Assembly: GCA_026994225.1 (NCBI GenBank)
Contig: JALWRI010000071.1
Location: forward strand, 1-64,000
Direction of reading: 5' to 3'
DNA from: Gammaproteobacteria bacterium
GTDB taxonomy: Bacteria > Pseudomonadota > Gammaproteobacteria > GRL18
Length of the DNA: 64,000 bases
The notes beneath the pieces were generated by a model. It worked only from the letters and a program-made list of their open reading frames with translations. It made no database searches and was not told the DNA's origin. The position numbers and the translations under genes are program-made. Positions 9,434 to 18,505 of this stretch are shown piece after piece (position 1 is the first letter of the stretch; the number at the start of each line of letters is the position of its first letter).

Positions 9434-10858
9434 TCATCCTGTTGTTGCCCTACTGACTTTCGGAATAACCATACCTGCATCACGCATTTGTGCAATTTTG
9501 TAGCGTAAAGTACGTTGGCTAATTCCCAACTTCTGTGCAGCAATAGAACGATTACCTGCATTCTCTTCTAAAATTTTTAAAATTAATTGCCGTTCTCTTC
9601 CTTTTAAATCATCTTCTAAGGTTTCCGGCAATGTTGAGAGGGGATCTTTTGTCAAATTTATGGCATTTCCTCCTACCTCATTAGGATTTAATGCATAATC
9701 AGTGCCAATATTTTCAAATGGCTCTGAAATGGTATAATTCTGCTCAAATAAAATCGCTTTAGCATTAATAGATGCCCCATTTGCCAAGACCACAGCACGT
9801 TGAATAGTATTATCTAATTCTCTTACATTCCCTGGCCAGCTATATTGTACTAGCTTATTTTTTGCACTCTTATCCAACACCAACATTTTTTGACCTGCTT
9901 GAGTCATTTTTGCTAAAAAATATTCGGCTAAAGGAATAATATCTTCCTTACGATCACGCAATAAAGGCAAATGTAGAGGTAATACGTTTAAACGATAAAA
10001 TAAATCCTCTCTAAAATGCCCAGCTTGTATTTCTTTTTGTAAATGACGATTAGATGTTGCCAAAATTCTGACATCTAATTTAATAGTATGTTGACTGCCC
10101 AACCGTTCTACTTCTTTTTCCTGCAATACCCGTAATAATTTGGCTTGTAATGCTAAATCCATTTCAGAGATTTCATCTAGTAATAGTGTCCCACCTTGTG
10201 CCTGCTCAAATTTACCTGGTAATGCTTTTTGCGCTCCAGTAAATGCTCCTTTTTCATAACCAAACAACGTTGCTTCTAACATATTTTCAGGAATAGCGGC
10301 ACAATTTATCGCTACAAAAGCACCGTCTGCTCGCAAAGAATGTTGATGAATATAGCGTGCCAGTACCTCTTTACCTGTTCCACTTGCTCCAGTTATCATT
10401 ACTGTTGCATCACTTTGTGCTATACGCTCTGCCATCTGCAATACATTTTGCATACTACTCGCTGTTGCTATCATATTCGTATGACGCTTTTTCTGGATTT
10501 GAATATACGGTTTTAAGACCTTTAACAGAGTATCTGGTTCAAAAGGTTTAACCAAATAATCTACTGCTCCCTCTTGAATGGCCTGGATAGCCTTACTGAT
10601 CGTTCCAAAAGCTGTCATCAATAATACGGGAATATCGGGATAGCGTTCTTTTACACGCTTTAATAAACTATGTCCATCCATCACAGGCATTTGCACATCA
10701 CTGATCACCATATCTACCGGCTTCTTTTCCATTACTGATATAGCAGATTTACCATTCTCAGCTAACACCGTTTGGTATCCAGATAGTTCTAAGGTATCGC
10801 TTAATGCTTCCCGTAATGCAAAATCATCTTCTACGATTAATATAGTTGCTGCATTCAT
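9434..10858 (-). CDS. fleR: Sigma-54 response regulator FleR
   Basis: FleR is the phosphorylated activator of mid-class flagellar genes, paired with the kinase FleS. The order is a receiver domain with phospho-acceptor Asp54 in VISDVQMPVMDG, an AAA+ domain with Walker A GASGTGKE (about 157-164) and the sigma-54 contact loop GAFTGA (about 204-209), then a Fis-type helix-turn-helix at the C-terminus (N-R-S-I-A-A-Q-K-L-G-I-S-Q-R-T-L). 474 residues, usual for the family. It follows fleS with an 18-base gap. Confidence 0.92.
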   Translation of the reverse strand: MNAATILIVEDDFALREALSDTLELSGYQTVLAENGKSAISVMEKKPVDMVISDVQMPVMDGHSLLKRVKERYPDIPVLLMTAFGTISKAIQAIQEGAVDYLVKPFEPDTLLKVLKPYIQIQKKRHTNMIATASSMQNVLQMAERIAQSDATVMITGASGTGKEVLARYIHQHSLRADGAFVAINCAAIPENMLEATLFGYEKGAFTGAQKALPGKFEQAQGGTLLLDEISEMDLALQAKLLRVLQEKEVERLGSQHTIKLDVRILATSNRHLQKEIQAGHFREDLFYRLNVLPLHLPLLRDRKEDIIPLAEYFLAKMTQAGQKMLVLDKSAKNKLVQYSWPGNVRELDNTIQRAVVLANGASINAKAILFEQNYTISEPFENIGTDYALNPNEVGGNAINLTKDPLSTLPETLEDDLKGRERQLILKILEENAGNRSIAAQKLGISQRTLRYKIAQMRDAGMVIPKVSRATTG

Positions 10859-10876
10859 TATTATCTCCTTATAGTA

Positions 10877-11950
10877 TTATGCTGAAATTGAGGTGAATTG
10901 ATTCGACATTTTGGATGCAGAAATATCTACATCTGTTCCTTTTACAATCGGTAATACCAATGTAAAGACACTTCCTTTATGATCAGATCGTTTTAAATAG
11001 ACTTTGCCATCATGCCCTTCCATAATGGCTTTTACTACGGATAATCCTAATCCTGTACCTTGTTGCCGAGTCGTAAAAAAAGGTGTAAATATTTTTTCCT
11101 GTTTCTCTTTATCAATACCTAAGCCATTATCTTGAATATGGATAAAGAGCATATTGCTTTTTATCTCCAGGATAATATCTATCTGTGCCTGATTTTTTGA
11201 CTGTTCTTGCATTGCCAGTATAGCGTTATGACAAATATTCTGTATTGCACTGATCATTAATACGGTATTAACTTTTATCCAGACCCTCGCATTAAAAGGT
11301 GAAATAATAATATTAACCGGTTCTTGTTTTTGTAACTCTTCTACCATCATAGCAATATGATTTTTCAATGCTTCCCCTGCTATGATTTCTTTTCCTTCTA
11401 CTCCTTTACGAGAGAAAATAAGTAAATCGCTAACAAGTTTGTCCAAATTGCGTATGCTTTGCAAAATTCTATCTGCAAATCGTTGCCGTAAATGGGTATT
11501 AACATTCGTGCTTTTTAAATTTGAGGCATACAATAAGATAGAAGAGATAGGTGTACGAATTTGATGAGCAAGGCTTGCCATCATACGACCTAATTGTAAT
11601 AAATGTTGTTGATGCTCTAGTTTAGATTGTAATAAACGGGTTTCTGTTACATCTTGTAGTTGGATGATTTGACCTGGTAAATTGCCTAATGGACACGTTA
11701 CAATACTGACAATTTTACCATTTTGAGTGATCGCATCTTGTCCTTGTCCTGGTTTAAAAACCCGTTGAATAACATCTCGCCATAATTCACCTTCTAAGGG
11801 TTCACCCAATAATACTATTGCTGCATGGTTTGCTTCTTTTACTACACCGTGTTCATCTAACACGACGACCCCTGCCGGTAAGTGCTGTAAAAGCGTATCC
11901 AGATAATCTGTACGTGAAGCATTTGTTGTCTGTGCAACAGCGGGACACAT
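10877..11950 (-). CDS. fleS: Sensor histidine kinase FleS
   Basis: FleS phosphorylates FleR to open the mid-class flagellar regulon. A PAS domain (about residues 15-100) precedes the dimerisation domain with the phospho-accepting His in LAHQIRTPISS (about residue 130) and an ATPase domain with the N-box (NICHNAILAM), DNGLGID and GTGLGLSVV. No membrane segment is visible, which agrees with FleS being cytosolic. The ATG chosen lies 8 bases after GGAG; an in-frame TTG four codons earlier overlaps that site. A sigma-54 promoter lies about 40 bases upstream. Confidence 0.92.
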   Translation of the reverse strand: MCPAVAQTTNASRTDYLDTLLQHLPAGVVVLDEHGVVKEANHAAIVLLGEPLEGELWRDVIQRVFKPGQGQDAITQNGKIVSIVTCPLGNLPGQIIQLQDVTETRLLQSKLEHQQHLLQLGRMMASLAHQIRTPISSILLYASNLKSTNVNTHLRQRFADRILQSIRNLDKLVSDLLIFSRKGVEGKEIIAGEALKNHIAMMVEELQKQEPVNIIISPFNARVWIKVNTVLMISAIQNICHNAILAMQEQSKNQAQIDIILEIKSNMLFIHIQDNGLGIDKEKQEKIFTPFFTTRQQGTGLGLSVVKAIMEGHDGKVYLKRSDHKGSVFTLVLPIVKGTDVDISASKMSNQFTSISA

Positions 11951-11990
11951 TATTAACTCCAATCATTGTTTTTTAATACAATGACATTAA

Positions 11991-12007
11991 AGCAATAACA
12001 GTGCCAA
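11991..12007 (-). promoter_or_regulatory. Sigma-54 promoter of fleSR
   Basis: The minus strand reads TTGGCACTGTTATTGCT, with GG and GC elements separated by exactly ten bases (the -24/-12 geometry) and all main consensus positions kept. It would start transcription about 30 bases before the fleS ATG. Confidence 0.88.
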
Positions 12008-12056
12008 TTATATATAATGTATGTATATCAATAAGTTATATTAATTTGTTAATGGA

Positions 12057-12074
12057 CTGTCAAAATAATGACAG
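12057..12074. promoter_or_regulatory. FleQ-like operator upstream of fleS
   Basis: The inverted repeat CTGTCA-N6-TGACAG contains GTCA-N6-TGAC, the arms of the FleQ box known from Pseudomonas (GTCA-NTAAAT-TGAC). Two core bases differ. It lies about 50 bases upstream of the sigma-54 promoter and just downstream of the fleQ stop. Confidence 0.6.
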
Positions 12075-12089
12075 ATACTTCAGAGTAGG

Positions 12090-13577
12090 TTATTTACTTA
12101 AACCATATTTGCGGATTTTTTCTGCTAAGGTAGTACGGCGCATTTTTAATAATTTTGCCGCATGAGAAATCACCCCATTTGCCTCATTCAAAGCTTTTTT
12201 AATCAGTTCTGACTCAACACGATTAAGATGTTCTCGTAAATCTAAGCCTTCACCCGGTAAATGATCTATATCTTCGGTACAAGTTAGCGTATTGATAGTC
12301 GTAGCAACTTGCTGTGCAGGTTCGAGGGGATGATCTGCAAGTGGTATGCTCCTATTCGTAACACTAGATACCGCCATTTCAGATAATGCGCTATTAATAT
12401 GTTCAACACGTTTAATTTCATACTGATAACGTTCAGGTAAATCATGGATACCAATTCTTTCCTCTGGATACATAATTCCCAAACGCTCTAATAAATTAGC
12501 TAATTCCCGTACATTTCCAGACCAATTATGTTGCATAAGAGATAAAATAGCATCTTCCCCTAATATAACCGGTAAATCTCTCTCTTCTTCTTGCCGTTTA
12601 CCTAATGCTGCAATCAGTTCAGGTAAATCTTCACTACGTTCTTTTAATGGTGGTATTTCAATTGGGAAAACATTTAAACGATAAAATAAATCCTCCCGAA
12701 AGTGTCCTTTTCTTACTTCATCTTCTAAATTACGATGTGTTGCAGCAATAATCCGTACATCGGTTTTAATACTTTTATTACTGCCTACCCGTTCAAAAGT
12801 ACGTTCTTGTAATACCCGCAATATTTTTACTTGCATTGGTAAAGGCATATCGCCTATCTCATCTAAAAATAGCGTTCCACCTTTTGCCAATTCAAATCGC
12901 CCTTGCCGAGCGCTTAATGCTCCGGTAAATGCGCCTTTTTCATGTCCAAATAATTCACTTTCTAATAATTCTGCGGGAATAGCACCACAATTAATCGGTA
13001 CATAAGGTTTACTACGCCGCTCAGAAAGATGATGCAAACATTGTGCAACCACTTCTTTACCCGTTCCTGACTCACCTAAAATCAATACATTTGCCTGGGT
13101 AGTCGCTACTTGTGTAATCAATTTTTTTACCAATAACATCGCCGGAGAATGTCCGATTAAATGTGTTTCCAAATAACTTTGATCAGCTTTACTCAGTTTT
13201 TTAGCCGAGCCTTGTTTTTGGCTAAAGGCTTCTACCCGAGATAATAGCGAAGATAAGATTTGTTGTTTAATAGGGCGATGTAATGTGCCTAAAATACGTA
13301 CTTGCCAAGATTTTTTTAATATGGGTGCTGGTTGTTCTATATTATCTAATAAAAAAATAACTGGACACTGCGTATAATGTGTCAGTAAGCGATTTAACTC
13401 ATCGCTCCAATGCGTATCACCATGATGTAATGCAAACAATATAACATCAATATTATCGACATACTCACCAGCATAATCACACACTGTCGTAGATAACTCC
13501 ATAAAATCCATAAGTATTGCAATTTCTTGTCGATACTGTGGATGATTATCAACAGCTAAAACTGTTAACGATGACAT
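12090..13577 (-). CDS. fleQ: Master flagellar regulator FleQ (sigma-54 activator)
   Basis: FleQ is the top regulator of polar flagella and in Pseudomonas also responds to cyclic di-GMP. It has a degenerate receiver-like N-terminal domain lacking a clear phospho-acceptor aspartate, an AAA+ domain with GESGTGKE and GAFTGA, and a Fis-type C-terminal helix-turn-helix (ISHAAKLLKMRRTTLAEKI). The receiver, lack of a paired kinase and position directly before fleSR identify FleQ. The start chosen is the ATG preceded by AAAGGG; an ATG six codons upstream would include that site as coding. Confidence 0.9.
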   Translation of the reverse strand: MSSLTVLAVDNHPQYRQEIAILMDFMELSTTVCDYAGEYVDNIDVILFALHHGDTHWSDELNRLLTHYTQCPVIFLLDNIEQPAPILKKSWQVRILGTLHRPIKQQILSSLLSRVEAFSQKQGSAKKLSKADQSYLETHLIGHSPAMLLVKKLITQVATTQANVLILGESGTGKEVVAQCLHHLSERRSKPYVPINCGAIPAELLESELFGHEKGAFTGALSARQGRFELAKGGTLFLDEIGDMPLPMQVKILRVLQERTFERVGSNKSIKTDVRIIAATHRNLEDEVRKGHFREDLFYRLNVFPIEIPPLKERSEDLPELIAALGKRQEEERDLPVILGEDAILSLMQHNWSGNVRELANLLERLGIMYPEERIGIHDLPERYQYEIKRVEHINSALSEMAVSSVTNRSIPLADHPLEPAQQVATTINTLTCTEDIDHLPGEGLDLREHLNRVESELIKKALNEANGVISHAAKLLKMRRTTLAEKIRKYGLSK

Positions 13578-13648
13578 AAATGACCCTTTATTCAAACTGA
13601 AATTATTGATAATTGATATGATGATGGTTATCTTTAATGAAAGGTTTT

Positions 13649-13972
13649 TTACCGACTAAAACGCTGATATGCTTTATTGGCATTGCGCCCTTTTTGTACA
13701 TTTTTTTTCTCCTCAGATAAACCACTTTTTTCTTCTTTGACACACGCAATAATTTTCTGGTTGAGTGTTTCCAAAGTATTAATATGCTCTTTCATTATTA
13801 TTATCTTGGCCGTATCATCCAAAGTAGCTGTATTAGCAAAATATTGTTCTAAAAGTTGTTTTCGTTGCACATCTAACCTGGTAAGTTCTTGCCAGTTTTT
13901 TTGTTGTGCTTGTGCTAACATGGTATGACTAATTAATACTAATTGCTGCCACTGTTTATCTTGAACCTGCAT
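13649..13972 (-). CDS. fliT: Flagellar chaperone FliT-like protein
   Basis: This small (107 residues), charged, helical protein resembles FliT, the export chaperone of the filament cap protein FliD: W-Q-Q-L near the start, a central helix pair and a lysine-rich tail (KKNVQKGRNANKAY). Sequence conservation in this family is low, so the call rests partly on its place directly before fleQ, where fliS/fliT-type genes normally sit. fliC, fliD and fliS are not upstream; a nitrilase-like gene is. Confidence 0.65.
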   Translation of the reverse strand: MQVQDKQWQQLVLISHTMLAQAQQKNWQELTRLDVQRKQLLEQYFANTATLDDTAKIIIMKEHINTLETLNQKIIACVKEEKSGLSEEKKNVQKGRNANKAYQRFSR

Positions 13973-13996
13973 ATTATTTACAAATCACCATATATG

Positions 13997-14812
13997 CTAA
14001 CAACAAGATAGACGTCGATGTGATAACACAGGAAAGGTTTTACGTGTACTTTTCAATAGTAATTCATCAATATTAGTACAGACATGCCCTTTCCCTTGTG
14101 GTAATTGCGCCAAAATTCGCCCCCAGGGATCAATAATCATACTATGTCCAAACGTTTTTCGACCATTAACATGATATCCCCCTTGTCCTGATGCAATCAC
14201 ATAACATAAATTTTCTACTGCCCTGGCACGCAATAATAATTCCCAATGTGCTTGCCCTGTTGATGCAGTGAATGCAGCAGGCAATACCAATAATTCCATC
14301 TCTTTATCTAACATCTGTCTAAATAACTCAGGAAAACGTAAATCATAACAAACCGCAATCCCCATGCGACCAAACGGACTGTCTATTACAACAATACTAT
14401 CACCAGGTTCTACAAATTCAGATTCAACATAATGTTCCCGCTCAGATAAACTGACATCAAACAAATGTATTTTATCATATCGAGCGCATAACTCACCGCT
14501 ATCATTAAAAACCAAACAGGCAGAACGCACCTTTTTTGGATTACTCGCTTGTAAAGGTATCGTTCCTCCTACTAGCCAAATATGATGTTTATCTGCTTGT
14601 TCAGATAAAAATATCTGAATTTCACCTTCCCCTTCTGTTTCACAAACTTCTGTTTTATCTTGTTCCGATTTACCTACTAAAGCAAAATTTTCAGGTAATA
14701 CAACTAATTTTGCCCCATCTGTTACTGCTTTTGCAATTAATTTAGCGGCCTCATTCAAATTTGCTACCACATTTGATCCCGATGCCATTTGAATCGCTGC
14801 TATTTTACTCAT
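13997..14812 (-). CDS. Carbon-nitrogen hydrolase (Nit/omega-amidase type)
   Basis: The Glu-Lys-Cys catalytic triad of the nitrilase superfamily is visible in VLPENFAL, YDKIHLFDV and GIAVCYDLRFPE. Length (271) and the DLRFPELFR motif fit the Nit1/YafV branch, which hydrolyses deaminated glutathione or alpha-keto acid amides. In many gammaproteobacteria this gene follows yhdP and rng, as here. The exact substrate is inferred from family knowledge. Confidence 0.88.
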   Translation of the reverse strand: MSKIAAIQMASGSNVVANLNEAAKLIAKAVTDGAKLVVLPENFALVGKSEQDKTEVCETEGEGEIQIFLSEQADKHHIWLVGGTIPLQASNPKKVRSACLVFNDSGELCARYDKIHLFDVSLSEREHYVESEFVEPGDSIVVIDSPFGRMGIAVCYDLRFPELFRQMLDKEMELLVLPAAFTASTGQAHWELLLRARAVENLCYVIASGQGGYHVNGRKTFGHSMIIDPWGRILAQLPQGKGHVCTNIDELLLKSTRKTFPVLSHRRLSCC

Positions 14813-14880
14813 AACTCACCTTACATGATTATCCCATTATCAAAAATAACTCTGTACATTTTTTGCAAAATGCTCCACTA

Positions 14881-17800
14881 TCAGTTGACTGTATCATCAA
14901 CCGTTGCACTGTTATTCAATAAGCTGGTATTTTTCCAATCTATTTTAATGATTGGTTTATCCCATGTCCCTTGTACACTATACTGATAGCGACTAATTTT
15001 TTTTATTTCTTCCCCAAAAAATTGTTGTAATAACCAAACGCCTGCTCCTACAGCAGGTCCTCCCGCAGCGAGTCCTGCCAGAGTAATACCAGAAGATAAT
15101 TCAGGTATTATCAGCCATTTTTGGTTATAGGTTTTCTTCACTATATCAGCACTACCTGTTATTTTTATTGCAACAATGGCACTATGCAAAGCAAAGTTAG
15201 TCGTTTTAGCCAAACCATTTACTATATTAATGCTACCAGTTATTTTTTCAAAGTTTAAGCCTTTTTTTATTGAGTTCTTTAAATTAGAAAAATCCAAACT
15301 AATTCTATTACTCAGTACCGGTAAATTAATCAATCCCAATACTCTCCCTGCACCCGGTTTCATTTTTAGCATTTCACTGTTTTGCATATCGACATGTACT
15401 ATCCCGGATACACTCTCTTTTTGCAACACAAAGGGCATTCCATTCCATTTTAGGTTTACTCCTATTTTCAGCAACCCTTTTTTCATCCATTTACCATATC
15501 CCCAATGCTCTAGTAATTTTCCTGTATCCTTGCTATTAATCGTTCCCCATAATAAGGTTTGTATTTGATCTTGTAATTGACGCCATAAACCACTCACCTG
15601 CACATGCGTATCTTGCCATATTAATGCTGCCTTTTCGATATTGATACCCGATTTATACTTTTCTGTTTGTAATTGAATTTTACCTATTTCTTTTTTTCCA
15701 TAAAAAAAATGATTAATATAACCATTCATTGCAGGGATATATTTTGGATTAACATCCCATGTTGTAGCATGATCTAGCATAGTCTTGTTAGTCTGTACTG
15801 CTTGATGGCTATCATCAATAATGACCCGTTCTAACTGTAATTGTATTGCAGGAAAATGATTAGCTGTCTTTGTTAGCGTATTATTATATTCCCAAGCCGT
15901 AAAAAATTTTTTCCATACTGCTAATTGTTCAATCAATAGATCACCACTTAACAACAATCCTGGTGTTATATTTTGCGTTAAATTTAATGCGCCAAAATGA
16001 ATATGCCCAGATAAAGGCGTAGATATTTCAGGTAAGTGTAAATTAGCAAAAATTTTATCTGCATACGCAATATACACTTTATTTGCTTGCCAATATATCT
16101 TGAGTTGTTGCGCTTTGCCTACTGTATTAGATAGCTGTACCGGTTCGGGTAATTGGATTTTTATATCATCTAAATTGACTATCAGTGAAGATAATCGGTT
16201 GATAGCTTTAGAATGCCACTGTAATTTCCATGCTGCTTTTCCACTGATCCAATCCTTTGCTGTGTTTAATCCATATTTTTTTGCAAAAGAAGCTAACGGT
16301 AATTTTCCTTGTGCAGTGCATGACCAACCTGTATCTTCTGAATTAATATTAAGCGAAACGACTTCATCGAAAAATTTTGCATAGAGATGCGCTGAAGACC
16401 ACTGTAAATTATGTACTTGTATTTTGCCGCTAATCTGTTCCATCGGTGTGGGTAAAAATGGAAATGTTAAAATGTTTTCTTTTAATATCACTTCAATAGC
16501 AATATCTCTTTTATCCTTTATTTGATCACTCAATGGCAATGTTAACTGTATATGCGTTGCGATATGACCTTGTACTTCTAATGCTTGTTGATTACGCCAT
16601 AACTGAGTAACTGTTAAATATTGCAGTAGATCCTCTGCAACACCGTGTAAATCCCCTTTTATTTTTACTACAGGTGCTTTAAAAGAAGGAATATCTACTT
16701 GTAAATTTTGGCTCTCAGTGCTTAATACCCTGGCATGACGTGCCGTTAATTGCATTCCCTGAGAACTAAAGATGATCTTTGCTGTTATATCTTCCACACT
16801 GGGCCAATTTTTATCAAATAAATAATCAACCTTACCCTTTTTGATATGAGTTAGCACTTCTAACACCCCTTCATGATGCCGAAAAGGATAATCTTTTAAC
16901 CATCCCTGAAAAACGACAGAGGTATCGTGAATATTACCTGCCTGCAATGCCCCTGCTAACCAATGCCGTAATTTCTCCGATAAAAGCAAAGGTAAATAGT
17001 GCTGGATGCGAGGTACTTGCATATCATTGATATGAGCATATAATGCAACATAAGGTGATGATTGTTCCACTAACCAAATATTTCCTCGTAATTGCAAACT
17101 TATATCTTTGTTTTGTACATGCAATTTTTCTATATTTAATAAGTAATTACTATCAAATTTCTGCCAAGTTAATGTTGCAACAAAATGTTGCAACGGTATT
17201 GCTTTAGAGAACAATGTATCTGCATGTAAGGTATTATTTTTACTATTTATCCATATTGTTCCCGTATTATTATTAACAATAATTTTACCCTCTATCCCTG
17301 CAATACGTATCGCTTTATTTTTTTCATTTATACCTATATTGCTAAACTCAGCAGTTAAAAAATGCTCGGTTTTACTCCACTGAATATGCACATTCTTTAA
17401 TCGACCTTGCTTTGATAAAAAAACTTGCTGAGGAAAACGTTGCGTTATATAAGACATAATAGGGGTAAGATACAGTCTATCTATATAGGCTTTCCAATGT
17501 CCTTGTATCCAGCTTAAACGTATCCGTGCATCTTTTATTATCGTACTGTTGTTACGAGTTATCTGTGCTTTTTCTAAATCCAAATGCCAACCGTCATTCT
17601 CTTGTATTATCCGCCAATGGCTCTTTATATTTTGTAGTGTTAATTTTGAGGCATCCTCTTTATCTTGCCAGCTCATAGCTTCTAAACTGGCAGTTCCCAG
17701 TAAATTGACTAACTGCCCTTGTTTCACCTTACCCCATGCTTTTATTTCTGTTGCTCCTTTTAACTGTAAAAAAGGAAACCAGGTAGCTAATAATGGATTA

Positions 17801-18489
17801 TCGGTGATATTACCTTTTAGATGTACATATCCCTGCATCGTATCAAAAGAAGAAACCTTACTTTCTGGTAAGGTGAGATAAGCATCTATTAATAATTTCC
17901 CCCAATTTAATGAGGTTTGTATTTTGATAGCCTGCTGGGGATTTTTACTGATAACAAAATGTGTTATTAGTAATTCATTTTTTATATATTGTGTGGCTGT
18001 TTTTGGTAATTCCCAGTGTAAGCGGCTTGCTTCAACTATCACATTATAGTGACCTTGCAAAGGCAATCGCTCTACCAGATTTTTTATATCTATGGGTTCA
18101 GATAATGTTTTTCCCCATATAGAACGGTAATAGACATCAACGCCCATAAGTCGCACCGTTTTTATCCTCAATGCAACATTGCGTAAGCTATTTTGTAGAT
18201 CTAGCTCAATATCTAGTTGTTTTAATTTAACCTCTAATGCATCATTAGTAATCAGCACAGTCGTTAATGAAAGTCTTGGTGTGAGCGTTGCCAAGTGTAC
18301 TTCGACCTTATTAAAATTTACATGATATGCTAATTGTTGTTTGACTATTTTTTGTACATAATCAGGATGCGTTTGTAAATACCTTACCCCCCCTTGAATA
18401 AGCACTATACTGACTGCAAAAAGAAAGAGTAGGGCAATCAGTAGTTTCCATGCCCATCGAACACTATGTAATGTTAGTTTCCATAACAT
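14881..18489 (-). CDS. yhdP: AsmA-like inter-membrane lipid transport protein YhdP
   Basis: This is a very long (1202 residues) protein with one N-terminal membrane helix (about residues 13-33) and a periplasmic body rich in beta strands. That is the architecture of YhdP, one of the AsmA-like bridge proteins proposed to carry phospholipids to the outer membrane. The C-terminal AsmA/DUF3971-type region (LPLASFAKKYG..., GAGRVLGLINLPVL) is recognisable. It sits between rng and the nitrilase-like gene, the common arrangement. Confidence 0.9.
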   Translation of the reverse strand: MLWKLTLHSVRWAWKLLIALLFLFAVSIVLIQGGVRYLQTHPDYVQKIVKQQLAYHVNFNKVEVHLATLTPRLSLTTVLITNDALEVKLKQLDIELDLQNSLRNVALRIKTVRLMGVDVYYRSIWGKTLSEPIDIKNLVERLPLQGHYNVIVEASRLHWELPKTATQYIKNELLITHFVISKNPQQAIKIQTSLNWGKLLIDAYLTLPESKVSSFDTMQGYVHLKGNITDNPLLATWFPFLQLKGATEIKAWGKVKQGQLVNLLGTASLEAMSWQDKEDASKLTLQNIKSHWRIIQENDGWHLDLEKAQITRNNSTIIKDARIRLSWIQGHWKAYIDRLYLTPIMSYITQRFPQQVFLSKQGRLKNVHIQWSKTEHFLTAEFSNIGINEKNKAIRIAGIEGKIIVNNNTGTIWINSKNNTLHADTLFSKAIPLQHFVATLTWQKFDSNYLLNIEKLHVQNKDISLQLRGNIWLVEQSSPYVALYAHINDMQVPRIQHYLPLLLSEKLRHWLAGALQAGNIHDTSVVFQGWLKDYPFRHHEGVLEVLTHIKKGKVDYLFDKNWPSVEDITAKIIFSSQGMQLTARHARVLSTESQNLQVDIPSFKAPVVKIKGDLHGVAEDLLQYLTVTQLWRNQQALEVQGHIATHIQLTLPLSDQIKDKRDIAIEVILKENILTFPFLPTPMEQISGKIQVHNLQWSSAHLYAKFFDEVVSLNINSEDTGWSCTAQGKLPLASFAKKYGLNTAKDWISGKAAWKLQWHSKAINRLSSLIVNLDDIKIQLPEPVQLSNTVGKAQQLKIYWQANKVYIAYADKIFANLHLPEISTPLSGHIHFGALNLTQNITPGLLLSGDLLIEQLAVWKKFFTAWEYNNTLTKTANHFPAIQLQLERVIIDDSHQAVQTNKTMLDHATTWDVNPKYIPAMNGYINHFFYGKKEIGKIQLQTEKYKSGINIEKAALIWQDTHVQVSGLWRQLQDQIQTLLWGTINSKDTGKLLEHWGYGKWMKKGLLKIGVNLKWNGMPFVLQKESVSGIVHVDMQNSEMLKMKPGAGRVLGLINLPVLSNRISLDFSNLKNSIKKGLNFEKITGSINIVNGLAKTTNFALHSAIVAIKITGSADIVKKTYNQKWLIIPELSSGITLAGLAAGGPAVGAGVWLLQQFFGEEIKKISRYQYSVQGTWDKPIIKIDWKNTSLLNNSATVDDTVN

Positions 18490-18505
18490 AAAAATGCTTA
18501 GCCAC

